A stretch of 28,438 nt of DNA from Folioceros fuciformis (GCA_049999805.1 JBNGIO010005602.1:1-28438); one strand, 5' to 3'; positions 1-9,716 are shown, counted from the first letter of the stretch. Numbers and translations are program-made. Notes: generated by a model not told the origin, from the letters alone.

Positions 1-587
1 TCTCCTCTCCTACACTTGCACGTAGATTGGAGTCGATCCTATTGACAGTAGCTACATGGTTCCAGTGCTGGGCCATGAACCCGAGGCCTAGCTCTTCCAC
101 CAGCCCTTCGGCTCTAACCCACCAGTGCTCCATGTTTGGCCAGAAGGCCACCTCAACCCGCGGCACTGGGGCTTGCTCCTCCTCCCTGGCCACTCCTGCC
201 GATGCCAGCTATGCAGCAACTCTCTCCCGCTTCATCTTCCTCTGTCTCCTCTTCGCTCTGCTTGACTCCGCTGGATTGGTTGTCGTCTACGCCGCCTCTA
301 TCTCGCTCAGCCGCTGTTGCGCCCGCTTGCTCTTCGCCGAGGTTGCGCTCTCCGCTCACGTCTCGTTTACCACTTCCGCTCCCTCACTTCTTAGTTGTGC
401 TCCCTTTTGAAATCGTAATTGGACCCTTCTGACCTTTCCTTAGGGTTTCATATTGTCAGGTCGCCTTGGTTCCACCACCGCCTGGAGCACTACTGCCGAT
501 TGGCCTTCCATGATGGTGGTTCACCTTCCACCACCGTTGCTGAGTAACGACATCCTTATTTTCTAGCCAAAGTCCACAACCCACCTA
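1..587. other. Unassigned pyrimidine-rich flank, no gene recognised
   Basis: This stretch is C/T-rich on the + strand between about 160 and 400. Open frames exist at 27-410 and 136-432 (+) and 153-359 (-), but they overlap one another and follow the skewed composition. The 27-410 frame contains one hydrophobic run (about residues 66-100) that could be read as a membrane helix, but nothing in it resembles a known family. I see no splice structure, LTR end or repeat. It could be untranslated or flanking sequence of an older transposon. Confidence 0.4.
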
Positions 588-687
588 NNNNNNNNNNNNN
601 NNNNNNNNNNNNNNNNNNNNNNNNNNNNNNNNNNNNNNNNNNNNNNNNNNNNNNNNNNNNNNNNNNNNNNNNNNNNNNNNNNNNNNN
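588..687. other. Assembly gap, 100 N
   Basis: Exactly 100 N, a conventional fixed-length scaffold join, so the real distance is unknown. Sequence on the two sides should not be assumed to be contiguous. Confidence 0.98.
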
Positions 688-1214
688 ACATATATAGGCT
701 CCCTGGTGACACTTCCACTACCAAAGGCCAAGGACTACCCAGCTACCCCGGACACCTGGCCCGGCTCCTGGGTCATTCCAAAACCCCATGGTCCAAGGAG
801 GTCTTGGGTATAAATACCCGTCTTAATCTCAATCTAAGCTGCTTTCTTCACCATGTCACAAAAAAAATCAAATTCCACTCCATCTGTCACTCAAAAAGGG
901 GGTCACGAATATTATTTTTTTCTACAGCATGATTCGGCAGCGCCCCGGGACAAGTATAGAGCATATTGGAATTCGGCACAAGGGGGGGAATTGCTGGCTA
1001 AGGAGCAAGGCGAGAGGATCCTTTTGGTCAGTGGGCCAATTCGGGCAGCGGTGTGGGTGTGGGGTCCACATGGTAGGTAGGTCCCCTAGAAAAATGGTAG
1101 TGTTTCTTTTTTGGGGTTTTGATTGAGTTCCTTGGGAAAATAGTTAAGAAATTAGGCTAAGTAAGTCGATCAGGGTCTAGGTAGGAAGTGTGGTCAAAAG
1201 GTCACGGGCCTCGG
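688..1214. other. Non-genic stretch with an isolated TATA-like motif
   Basis: No recognisable protein. A TATAAATA motif lies at 809-816, followed at 853 by an ATG opening a 75-codon frame (853-1080) rich in low-complexity residues with no family resemblance. The arrangement could be the promoter part of a decayed LTR, but no partner LTR, PBS or polypurine tract is visible. Confidence 0.35.
809..816 (+). promoter_or_regulatory. TATA-box-like motif
   Basis: TATAAATA, about 36 nt upstream of the ATG at 853. The match is canonical for a plant TATA box, but no transcript unit can be shown downstream, so this is only a candidate. Confidence 0.25.
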
Positions 1215-1339
1215 TTCCCTTGGTTAGGGTGTCCGGATGTGTGTGGAACCCTAGATCTGTGAGCTCGATTCCCTTGGTTAGGNNNNNNNNNNCCCTTGGT
1301 TAGGGTGTCCAGATGTGTGTGGAACCCTAGATCTGTGAG
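1215..1339. repeat. 54-bp tandem duplication interrupted by a 10-N gap
   Basis: The block beginning TTCCCTTGGTTAGGG at 1215 restarts at 1269, a 54-bp period. It is cut by N at 1283-1292 and then begins again at 1293 with the same CCCTTGGTTAGG. The gap therefore sits between two copies of one motif, so one partial copy may be a false duplication made during assembly rather than a real third unit. Confidence 0.75.
1283..1292. other. Assembly gap, 10 N, with repeated flanks
   Basis: Ten N with CCCTTGGTTAGG immediately on both sides. The identical flanks suggest that two overlapping contig ends were joined without being merged. Confidence 0.95.
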
Positions 1340-1367
1340 TAGGAGGCGAATGGGTTCCTGGAGTGGG

Positions 1368-1453
1368 CAGGCAGGTACAACAATGGCGAGCCGGAACAGG
1401 GCAGAGTGGACAGGCAGGTACAACGATGGCAAGCCGGAACAGGGCAGAGTGGC
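1368..1453. repeat. 43-bp direct tandem duplication
   Basis: The unit starting CAGGCAGGTACAACAATGGC at 1368 is repeated at 1411 with only a few substitutions (for example CAACAATGG against CAACGATGG). It is a recent local duplication at the left edge of the G/C-rich region. Confidence 0.85.
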
Positions 1454-1807
1454 TGCAGCAGCCGGAAAGAATGGCAAGCAATCACAGCGAGGAGAAGGAG
1501 GAGACCAAGCTGCGGGACCAAAAGCCTTGTGGGCCGTGCAAGCTGGAGTGGGCAGGGTTCAAGCCGGCTGGCCCGACAGGATGGCACGCAGCCTGGACTA
1601 GGGCCAGGCAAACCAAGCCTGCTAGTAGCTGGACCGAATCGGTAGAGGTCAAGAAAGAGCTGGATCGTGGCCAGGCAAACCAGTTGGGGAGCAAGGCACT
1701 GCTCTTGCGATTTTGGCTGGGTTCAGTTGGAGGCCGGGTCCGGGCGGTGGATCTAGGCCGGATGGCTAGTAGCCTCTAGGTGGCCTTGCTGGATTAGGTG
1801 ATTGGCA

Positions 1808-1960
1808 GGCGGCTGGTGGGCCAGTAGATCCAGTTAGCCAGGAGGCTGGGTGTAGAGCAAGGAGGCTGGGTGTAGAGCGAGTGGGTCGGCGGCTAGTGGG
1901 CCAGTAGATCCAGTCAACCCGGAGGCCGAGTGTAGAGCGAGGGGGTTGGCGGCAAGTTTC
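1808..1960. repeat. 60-80-bp tandem units
   Basis: A unit starting GGCGGCTGGTGGGCCAGTAG at 1808 restarts at 1888 and partly again at 1948. Within the first unit GGAGGCTGGGTGTAGAGC is itself duplicated (1841 and 1861), which explains the 80-bp against 60-bp spacing. Confidence 0.75.
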
Positions 1961-4460
1961 CTAGGCAGCCCAGCAGGCAGCTAGGCTAGTCCGACTGCAG
2001 GCAGGCAGCCCGGCCTGGCTGCAGACAAGCAACCTAGTAGCGGCAGTGGGGCAGGCTAGTTGGCTGATCCTGGAGCCAGGCATGCGGCCTGGCTGGCAAT
2101 TTAGCATCTAGGCGAGCGGGTGCCAAGAGCAAAGTTGTGGGGACCTGCAAGCTGGCAGCGGAAGTGATCAAGCTGGCTTGCAGGCGACTGGCAGGTGGCC
2201 GAGTCAGCAGCAGCCCGGCTACTGAGGACAGGCAAGCGCCCCAACAGCACGGCCAGCTAGTAGGCAGCCCCACAGGCAGGCGCCTGGCCGGATCGCTAGG
2301 CAGCCAGGCAGCCACCTAGCGATTAGCAGATGGTTGGGGGGAATCCTGGCTAGGCGGGCGGAGGTGGACCCATAGGCGTAGCAGGCCGGCATCGAATTCG
2401 GGTTGAGGACTGGCTGACTGCAGGCATAAGGGGCAGCAGGTGGCCCGGCCCGTCAGCAGACCGGTAGCCCAGACCGACCTAGCAACAGCAACGGCCAGTC
2501 CAACCCGGTCTGGTTGCAAGTAGGTAGCTAGCAGCGGCAGCCAGGCAGCCCCTGACGGCTGGCCAGAGGGGGAAATCCTAGCTGGGGAGAGATCTTGGCT
2601 GGCAGCCAAAATCAGCTGGGTGGCTGGCCGGATCCGAGAGGTAGGCAGGCTGGCTTGCAACCTCTGGGCAAGCGGACCCATCCGGCAGGTTACCCAGCAC
2701 TAGCAGAGCAGGCAGGCTGGTGGCTGATGTCTAGGGGGGGGGGGTCTGTTGGCTGGTGGCGGCCGCTGAAGAGCCTAGCAAGCAACCATCCTAGCCCAGC
2801 AGCAGGCAAGCAGCCGGGAGGGACCCAGACCGGCCAGGTGGGGTGCGGGTAGCCGGGCTGGTTAGGGCTGGAGGCAGGTGGATGGCGATGGATCCACCAG
2901 GGCTGGCTGGCTGATCACGGATGGCTGGAGGTGAACCTGCAGGCGGATCCGGCCAGGCAGCTGCTTGGCAGCGGTTGGCGGGCCAGGGGGATCCTTGCCG
3001 AGGGGGAATCCAGGCCAAGCCTGGCTGCTGGAGACCAGGTAGGCGGATCCAGGCACTGGCCGATTGGGCAGGCAAATCTAGCAGGCTGGCCGGGGCCGGA
3101 TCCCCAAGCCAGGTAGCGGCCTGGCTGCAGGATCCCAAGCAGAGGATGGGGCTGGCTGGGCGGGATCATAGCAGGCGGCCAACGTGTGGCTTGGTGGGCA
3201 GGCAGCCAAGCAGCTGCCAAGTGGCTGGCGGCTAGTTGAGGGGAGTTCGGGCTAGAATGGATCTTGGCGGGTGGCAGGCTGCTGAAGAGCCCAGGCAACA
3301 GCCCAACCCGGCCTGGCTGCTAAGAAGCAAGCAAGGGCAGCCAACAGCGGCCAACTCTAGGCGGCCTCACACCACGAACAACGGTAGGCAGCCGGTAGGC
3401 CGAGGCAAATGTATGGCAGCAAGCTATAGGGTCCAAGCCTACAGGCAGGCCGAGCCGGATCCAGAAAGAACGAGGCGGCTAGTGGCCTGCGGGCTGATCC
3501 AAGCCAGGTAGGCTGGCACGCCCGATCCTAGCCGCTGTCGGGGATGCCCATCCTGGCAGCTGGCTGGATTGCGGCCAGGCCAACCAGGCGGGGAGCAAGA
3601 CGCTGCCCTCACGACACGGCTGGGCTAGTGGATCCCGAGGGGTAGGAGGTTGGCTATCAAGCGGGTTGTATGGACGGATTAGTCGAATGGCGGCTAGCTA
3701 GCAAGCTCCAGGCGGCCTAGTCAAATCAGGCAGGTTGTCTGGCAGGCAGCCGGGTAGTCCAGGCGGGTGGCTGTCAGGATCGAAGGTAGGACACCGGAGA
3801 GGCAACCATGCTCTAGGCAAGCGAACCCATCCGGCAGGTGACCCAGCACCAGCAGCGCAGGCAGCCGCTCTGGCTGCAAGCAGGTTGCTGGTTAATGGGT
3901 GGCGGGGGACTGATGACTGGCGACCTTGCTGCTAGCCGGTCTGGCTAAATCCAACCTGCCAGGCCTGGCTGCCTCTCCCGGCCGCCTGCTTGTCCAGGCC
4001 AAGGGACCGGCCTGGTTGCAGTTGGGAGCAGCCAGGTAGATAGCCCAAAGGGCTGCACGATTCCAAGCAACAAATGGTGCCTAGCTGGGTGGGATCTAGG
4101 CAAGCCGGAGGACGATGGAACCAGGCAGCCAGGCCGGCTGGGTGGGTGGACCGTGGCCAGTCGGCGACTGGCTGAATCGTGGCCAAAGCAGCCGGGCTGT
4201 AGGAGGTGGATCCGGTTAGGATAGCAAGCTGGCTGGAGGCGAATCTAAGCAGGTAGGCACCTAGCCGGATCGCCAAGGTAGACTGTGCATTCAAGCAAGA
4301 AGGCAGGCTAGATTGGTAGGATTTGGCTAGGCTAGCGGGCAGGCAGATGGTAGGAAGGTCAAGGCGGCAAGCCGGCTGGTGATGGCAGCTATGGGAAGGC
4401 ACATGTGTTCGGTAGACGGCTAGGTCCGAAGGCAAGTGATGGCGAAGGGCTCTGTTGATG

Positions 4461-4837
4461 ATAGCGCTGTGGAGAGGTGCTACATCAGGGCAGTGCAAAG
4501 CGGGGGCTGGTGTCCAGAAAAGAATACGGGCCCTATGGTAACGACGTGTGCGATTGGATGGGGGGGCTGCATGCATCGGTGAGATGCGCCTTCAACCATC
4601 TACTGTTCTGGGCAACGTGCAGTTCTCTAACGTGTTGCAGGGGTACTTTCTGGATCTAGAGAATGAGCAGCAGTGGAAGTGTCGGCCAGTGTGGTGTTCT
4701 AGGTGCCCTCATTGAAGGAGGGGAAGCATTGGGCTCGAGTTCCAAATCCTGTTGGGGCCGAGAGGGAGTAGGGTGAGTTGTACAGCCTGGTGATCATGGG
4801 GGTTGGTTCATTGCACCAGCGAGCATGTTTGCGGATC
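4461..4837. other. Transition sequence, no gene recognised
   Basis: The G/C-rich words fade out and the composition becomes balanced. A short open frame (4477-4659) has no family resemblance. Together with the polypurine tracts that follow, this may be the untranslated 3' part of an old LTR element, but no pol motif is readable. Confidence 0.3.
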
Positions 4838-4929
4838 ATCCTGGTGCACTGGAAGTAGGATTGCTTTTGTTCTTGTTAGCTTCATCTTGGTGCACTAGAA
4901 GTAGGATTGCTTTTGTTCCTGTTAGCTTC
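4838..4929. repeat. 46-bp tandem duplication
   Basis: Two adjacent copies (4838-4883 and 4884-4929), each containing GTAGGATTGCTTTTGTTC, differ at only a few positions. They lie directly before a polypurine-like tract. Confidence 0.85.
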
Positions 4930-4934
4930 CTGTC

Positions 4935-5330
4935 TAGGGGGAAGCAAATGGGGGTGTTCTGAGTGACACTCCAAGGATGACATGCCTTCCTAACAATATG
5001 AGGGAATGGAGCACTCCTAGTCTTGAGCTACTGTAAGCTCATTTTAGTGCATATGGGGCTCATGGAAGGTAAGGTCGTAGGGAACCACCCTCTGATCCCG
5101 CGGCTTGGGGAGAGGGAGTCATCCATTTTCAAGATGTGATCACAGTACTTGAAGAAGGTGGCGGTTTGAGGGAGTTATAGGGAAGTTTTAAGAGGCACTG
5201 ATGATTTTTGGTAGGGGCAACCAGCAGAGTCCAAGAGGCAGTGGGCAACCCCTCTTATGTCGGAGTTAGGGTTAGGTTTAGGTCAGAGTTAGGGCAGCTT
5301 AGGTTGGAGTTAGGGTTAGGGTTAGGTCGG
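4935..5330 (+). other. Polypurine-like tract and possible old LTR start
   Basis: An A/G-rich run at 4935-4954 is followed immediately by TGTTCTGAGTGACAC at 4955, the pattern expected where a polypurine tract abuts the TG start of a 3' LTR. A TATAAGAGG motif lies near 5403. No second copy, PBS or CA end could be matched within the window, so this is suggestive only. Confidence 0.25.
5262..5330 (+). repeat. Short degenerate telomere-like GTTAGG repeats
   Basis: The run contains several irregularly spaced TTAGGG or TTTAGG words (for example GTTAGGGTTAGGTTTAGG and GTTAGGGTTAGGGTTAGG). It is too short and impure to be a telomere, but exceeds chance for this neighbourhood. It may be a simple repeat within an LTR. 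Confidence 0.5.
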
Positions 5331-5672
5331 AGAGAGACTGTTGGGGGGGTGACTGAGGTTAACCCTATTAGTTAGAGATGGGGGTTTCTGGGCCAAGGTA
5401 GTATAAGAGGCCAAGCCTCATTGAGGAGGGGGTAGTCTTACTGTGTGATTCCCCTTGTTCCTTGTGTGTAGGCTATCGGGTTATAGTGCTGACTCGGTGT
5501 GAGATTGCACCAAGGGCTTATCTTTAGACGGTGGTGGATCCCTAGACTACCGAGATCTATGTGGCCAGATTCGCAGTGGTTGATCTTTTTTCATGCTAGC
5601 TAAGGTGAGGTTGTAGGGTTGTGAGCCAAGGAGGCTATCCAACCCTAGTCCTCACACCTCTGCCTTCAAGGC

Positions 5673-5687
5673 TACAAAAGGGGAGGC
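5673..5687 (+). promoter_or_regulatory. Candidate polypurine tract of an older outer LTR element
   Basis: ACAAAAGGGGAGGC directly precedes TGTTGTGTCCCAAA at 5688, a good plus-strand primer and LTR-start pairing. Without a matching 5' LTR it remains a candidate. Confidence 0.4.
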
Positions 5688-5739
5688 TGTTGTGTCCCAA
5701 ATTCCAGGAGTGAGGGGTTGAGCTGCAGGTTTTGGGAGT

Positions 5740-5995
5740 TGAAGTTGAAGTGAGGGCTGAAGTGTTGGAGTGACGTGCTGAAGCTGCAGTGAGGAGCTGG
5801 AGTGCTGGAGCTTGAGGTGCTGAAGTTGATGTGAGGAGCTGTAGTTGAGGTTGAGGTTCCCGTTCAGCTGCTGAGGTGGCTAGTACTTAGGGCTGAGAGT
5901 TGAAGGCCGAGCGAGTGCTGGAGTCTCCTTTTAGCTACAGAGGTGGCCGGTGCTTGGAGTTGAGAGTGGAGGCTGAAGTTGGTGCTGAAGCTTCC
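5740..5995 (+). repeat. Purine-biased GCTGAAGTTG / GAGGTG degenerate repeats
   Basis: Words such as GCTGAAGTTG, GAGCTGGAGTG and TTGAGGTTGAGG recur at irregular short intervals. The strand is G/A/T-rich and nearly free of C. It is a degenerate simple repeat within the candidate outer LTR. Confidence 0.6.
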
Positions 5996-6203
5996 TTGTT
6001 ACAAAATGGATAATCTGCCCGTAACCCTGTTGACTAGCTAGTTACCATAGATCGTAATTAATAGTATTTAATAATTACGAACGGGTGTGCCTCTTCGAAA
6101 AAGACACCTAATGATGCTATTTAAGACACACTTTGTATACACTCTTTGGAGACTAACACTATGATACTATAGCACTATGACACTTTGTCTCTACACTATG
6201 GTC

Positions 6204-6208
6204 GGGCA
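6204..6208. repeat. Left target-site duplication of element A (GGGCA)
   Basis: GGGCA immediately before the TG of A's 5' LTR. The same five bases follow the CA of A's 3' LTR at 19062-19066. Confidence 0.95.
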
Positions 6209-6383
6209 TGATAGTAAGTATATATCTAACTTACTATAGGTTAGAGTACAGGTCCTAGGTTAGGTTTAGCTGATGGTTAATAACCATTTGTCGCGTGCAT
6301 GTGACACCGACCGTGTAAGACATTCATGACAATGCTATTAGCTTCCGACTACTCGTGCCCCTCGCGTGATCTTAGACTTGTCA
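6209..6383 (+). repeat. 5' LTR of element A
   Basis: 175 bp, TGATAGTAAG...CTTGTCA. It differs from the 3' LTR at 5 positions (4 transitions, 1 transversion), three of which change a CG dinucleotide. A short TATATATC lies near 6218. The LTR is short even for copia. Confidence 0.96.
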
Positions 6384-6398
6384 GGGTATCAGAGCAGG
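6384..6398 (+). promoter_or_regulatory. Primer-binding site of element A (initiator Met tRNA type)
   Basis: GGGTATCAGAGCAGG directly after the LTR matches the common plant copia PBS TGGTATCAGAGC except for the first base. It would prime minus-strand synthesis from initiator Met tRNA. Confidence 0.9.
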
Positions 6399-6753
6399 AA
6401 TCTTTTTTATTCCTGATCTGGTCTAAGCGATTATGCTCATGCTATGCCTCGAATTTTTCGCGTTCTTGTGAGAAGTTCTTTTGTTGACGCGTAGCATTTA
6501 CAGCGTAGTTTGCTCTTCTTGATTCCCTGTCTACTCTGCGAGGTAGCAATGCATTGTTGGCTCTTTTACAAGATCTGAGCGCTGCAGTCTAAGGCAGTAT
6601 ACTTCCCATATTTTGTTCAGAATCCAAACTGAACATGTTCTGGATATGCCCTGCAAGTTGAAGGTGACCCTAGAAGTTTGTGAAGAGCAAAACGCATCAC
6701 CATCCTGCAAGGCAAACTGGCTGTTAGTGCAGCCCTAAGCTATCCTATCTACC
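6399..6753 (+). other. Untranslated leader of element A
   Basis: 355 nt between the PBS and the gag ATG with no sustained open frame. This contrasts with elements B-E, which have coding-like sequence in this position. Confidence 0.7.
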
Positions 6754-6966
6754 ATGGCTCAACAACAGGCTACCACTACTACACCTACAATCAGCATCCC
6801 CAAAGAAGATAAATTCGATGGGGAGAATTACCATGTATGGAAAAAGAGCATGGAGGAGATTCTTAAGTCCAAAAAACTTTGGGCTCACATACATGGCACC
6901 GGCACACCTCCTGTGCCAACACCAAGGCCTGGTGCAGCTGCCACGCCAGAAGAAGTTGCTCAATGG
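6754..6966 (+). pseudogene. Element A gag, N-terminal part, split by element B
   Basis: An ATG in the context ACCATGG opens 71 codons of a typical copia Gag N-terminus. An acidic/basic FDGENYHVW motif lies at about residues 24-32, the K-x-M-E-E-I-L helix follows, and then LW (about 42-43). The frame runs to the tryptophan at 6964-6966 and is interrupted there by element B. It resumes in frame at 14574 with DEADQLA. The function in a live element would be to form the capsid-like particle around the RNA. The break is an insertion, so this piece alone cannot make Gag. Confidence 0.93.
6962..6966. repeat. Left target-site duplication of element B (AATGG)
   Basis: AATGG in A's gag, repeated at 14569-14573 on the other side of B. 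The flanking bases differ, so the boundaries of B are fixed to the base. Confidence 0.93.
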
Positions 6967-7207
6967 TAAAAAGTTATGGTAACATGATCATAGCCTAGAA
7001 GATAACACACTTCTTAGCACATGAGAGAATGAATTATAGAGAGGTTTGAAAGAGTACAAAAAGTGTGTGAAAGGTCGTAACTGAAACAAAACCCTAAAAT
7101 GAAACTACAAGGCCAAAAACTTAATGACGTTTCAACTTCACCTCTAAATCTATTTATAATTATGAAGTTAGGGCTGGACTTATAAATAACAAACCTATCA
7201 TTTAATA
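6967..7207 (-). repeat. 3' LTR of element B, 241 bp, ends TA..TA
   Basis: Read on the minus strand it begins TATTAAATGATAGG right after a purine tract and ends CTTTTTA against the target duplication. Its first 76 bases match the remnant at 14493-14568 at 75 of 76 positions, and both copies stop matching exactly at the same end. A TATAAATAG box lies on the minus strand at 7150-7158. The non-TG..CA ends are supported by the duplication, the purine tract and the two-copy comparison. Confidence 0.88.
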
Positions 7208-7222
7208 CCCCCTCTTAGTCCT
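7208..7222 (-). promoter_or_regulatory. Polypurine tract of element B
   Basis: On the minus strand GGACTAAGAGGGGG abuts the LTR start, the expected primer for plus-strand DNA synthesis. Confidence 0.82.
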
Positions 7223-7790
7223 AACCTTGGTAATTATGATAATAACCCGAAAAAATATGAAAAAAATAAGGTGGAAATATCGCGAGCGAATGCACGTGCC
7301 TTATCCACTCTTTAAGTGAGGCTCCTGATCCTGCCCTAGCCGCTCTCCACTGGCGTCTGTGTGATCTGATCCTACGCTGTGCATACCACATCACATGGTT
7401 GCCGTGCTAAATCAGATCGTAGTGAAGGTGGGCACAGGCTGTTGCTGTAGCTTGCAGCACAAAAAGGAGGCGCAGCCCCATTCACCTTGCTTGAGTCTGC
7501 CCGTGAGAGGCATGGAGCTGCACACCTTGATCGAACCGCATATGTGACATCGCTGTTGGGAAGGAAAAGGATTGGTGAGGATTTGCCGCTATTGCACGCT
7601 GATTAGATTGAAAGTTGAGCTTCCTCCATGGTGCTGCAGGCGAGTCCTGTGATGAATCTGTCTTGCGGCCTTGTTCAGTGTGCTAGTCTCACTTGTGGCC
7701 GTGTCTAACGTGTGTGCTGGGTCTACAGGTGGCTTGATAAGGGCTGAAGGTGTGCTTGTACCCTAGTGCCTGTGCTTGGTAGCAAGCATG
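7223..7790 (-). other. 3' untranslated part of element B
   Basis: 568 bp between the end of the RNase H frame and the polypurine tract. No further reading frame, envelope-like or otherwise, could be supported. Confidence 0.6.
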
Positions 7791-9438
7791 CTAGCCTGCT
7801 GTTTCACCGTTGGCCATGAGTTGAGTGTCCTGCAGACACAGTCCCATTGATTTTCTGTGCTGCTCATGTAAGACTTTTGAAAGGCCTTTTGTTAGGAGAT
7901 GTGCCACGTTCTGGGTACATAAACTAGCTTGATCACCTTTTGCTCAACTGCTTGTCTTATATAGTGAAACTGGATCTCTATGTGTTTGATCTGGCATGTA
8001 GAATAGGGTTTGCTGACAGAGCAATAGCTGATTGGTTGTCACACTGGAGAGTAGTAGGAATCTTTTGCTGGACATGGATCTCGCTAAGAAACTGTCTTAA
8101 CCAGCTGATCTCTCTTGCTGCAAGTGATAGGGCACTATACTCTGCCTCCGTGGAGGAGAGGCTGATGGTAGAAAGCTTCTTACTCTACTAACTTACTGCT
8201 GATCCACAGAGCAAAGTGCAGTAAGCTGCAATTGATTTTCGACCATCAACTTCACCTGCCCAATCTGCATCCGAGTAGCAAGTTAGGATAAAATCTGTGG
8301 CCTTGGTGTATTTTAGGCATAAGTATCTGGTCCCTTTGAGATAGCGTAGGATTCTTTTAACAGCTACCCAATGACGTTTGCCAAGATTAGATAAATATCT
8401 TGATACGATCCCTGTTGCTTGTGATATATCAGGTCGTGTCCATCCTGCCAAATAGAGGAGGCTGCCGACTACCTCGCGATAAGGTATGCCTAACATTTCC
8501 TGTTTCTCTTCAGTAGTGGTTGGACAGTCCTGTAAAGATAGTTTCTCACCTGCAGCAACAGGTGTAGCAACTGGATTTACATCTTCTAACTTGAACTTGT
8601 TTAGTATTTGCCTGATAAAACGTTCCTGGTGTAAGGTTACGAAGGAGTCTATTGGATTAAAATGGAACTGTATCCCAAGGGCAAATCGAAGAGGACCAAC
8701 ATCCGTCATGTCCCACTCATCAGATAAGTTCTTCTTAATCTTGGCCATGACTTCTTGGCTGTTGGCAAAGATGAAATTATCATCTACATATAACGCAATA
8801 ATACACAACTCTTGAGCTGTTCGCAGGATGAATACACTGCAATCAGCAGTTAGTGGCACAAAACCTAATGCCTTGAGTTTTGCAGCAGCCCTACCGTTCC
8901 AAATATGGGCTGATTGCTTAAGTCCGTACAAGGATTGGAGCAACTCGCAGACCACAGAAGGGTCCTGAACGTATCCTTCCGGTTGCGGCATGAAAATAAC
9001 TGTGTCCAGCGGCCCATTCAAAAAGGCTGTCTTAACGTCCATTTGGTGGACTAATAGATGGATCTGGATGGCATAACAAAGCAGGATACGCATGGATGTT
9101 GGTTTAACTACTGGACTGAATGTTTCATCATAGTCAAGTCCCTAAACTTGTGTGTATCCACGGGCTACTAGACGGGCTTTATAACGAGCAACTATCCCAT
9201 CAAGGTTGAGCTTTAATTTAAAGACCCATTTAGATGAAATGGCCTTACGTCTTGCAGGTAATTTCACTAGTTTCCACGTTTTGTTATCTATCAAGGACTG
9301 GTATTCACTGTCTATAGCCTTTTGCCATTCTGCCTTTTGTGGTGATGAAAGTGCGTCTTTATAAGTCATAGGAGTATTTGGTGGCTCCATAACTGCTAAT
9401 GCCATGTGGTGTGCCATTTGTGTTAGGGAAACACGCAC
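7791..9438 (-). pseudogene. Element B reverse transcriptase and RNase H
   Basis: The frame opens with the copia RT start (W-x-x-A-I-D-S-E-Y, then KWVFKLKLN and ARYKARLVARGYTQV). A TAG interrupts it at 9142-9144 and it continues in the same frame with QMDVKTAFLNG, LYGLKQS and the catalytic YVDD at 8779-8790. RNase H follows with the acidic YSDADWAGE motif. Two adjacent TAG codons at 8185-8190 stand where the family has tryptophan, after which SSTEAEYSAL and CDNQSAIAL are readable in frame. A frameshift near 7975 leads to HIEIQFHYIRQ and the terminal LLTKGLS region, ending with TAG at 7791-7793. The domains would copy the RNA into DNA and degrade the template; this copy is broken. Confidence 0.93.
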
Positions 9439-9716
9439 ATTGTCTGAAGCAACTACTGCACTGTAGCTTGGGCAAGAAACAAAACTATCACCTGGTACAT
9501 AAGGAGGCTCAAGCCATTTAGATCTAGGTCTGTGCGGCCTGGCTGAATGGCGCAGAGGTAAGGGATCATGTGTAGGGTCCCTGTTATCAGCCTGAAGTTC
9601 ATCTCTTGGTCTGGTTGATTAGGCTGATCTAAAATTTCTTCCCGTGTAGGCTCAAGCTCCTGTTCATAATCCAAGTCTAGAAATTGCAGATCTGGTGGCT
9701 GGATATCCTATATGTC
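9439..9716 (-). pseudogene. Element B IN-RT linker, decayed
   Basis: The sequence between the integrase C-terminus and RT is acidic and proline-containing where readable (frame at 9453-9674), as expected for the variable copia linker. It is out of frame with both neighbours, so at least two indels have accumulated. Confidence 0.6.

Larger units (their letters stand above)
1340..4460. repeat. G/C-rich degenerate repeat region, about 3.1 kb
   Basis: The whole stretch is built from variants of short words such as GGCAGGCAGCC, GGCTGGCTGG and CCGGATCC, with strong G over C skew on the + strand. Longer blocks recur. CTCTGGGCAAGCGGACCCAT at 2662 returns with few changes at 3811. A block containing GGGGAGCAAGGCACTGC near 1686 returns near 3587. 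GCTGAAGAGCC near 2765 returns near 3282. Many frames are open on both strands because stop codons are rare in this composition, and none gives a recognisable protein. It resembles a diverged minisatellite or the repetitive untranslated part of a large retroelement; which one cannot be decided here. Confidence 0.7.
5688..6208 (+). mobile_element. Candidate outer LTR (element F), left part, split by element A
   Basis: The segment starts TGTTGTGTCCC next to a purine tract and contains a promoter-like TATTTAAG at about 6119. Just before that is a near-palindrome centred on TTCGAA (about 6090-6114). Its right end runs into the first partial unit of the 52-bp repeat array and is cut by element A at 6208. 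The array resumes at 19062, and a CA end could lie near 19264, which would give an LTR of roughly 700 bp. The partner LTR is not in the window, so identity and ends are inferred. Confidence 0.35.

Noticed and set aside
27-432. 127-codon frame with a hydrophobic segment
   Set aside because: Competing open frames on both strands, low-complexity composition and no homology recognised; kept only as a comment on the flank.
969-982. GAATTCGGCACAAG, one base off the EcoRI adaptor GAATTCGGCACGAG used in cDNA libraries
   Set aside because: One mismatch and no vector sequence next to it; a genome assembly would not normally contain it, so chance is the simplest explanation.
1202-4576. Many open frames of 60-214 codons on both strands
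   Set aside because: They overlap in several frames, follow G/C-rich repeat words and show no domain; stop codons are rare because of composition.
5688-6208. Assigning the candidate outer LTR to element D
   Set aside because: D's coding sequence lies to the right of the array with no PBS after it, whereas the purine tract at 5673 makes this a 3' LTR of something to the left.
7940-8815. Plus-strand frames of 83 and 109 codons
   Set aside because: They are antisense to the clear RT-RNase H of element B.
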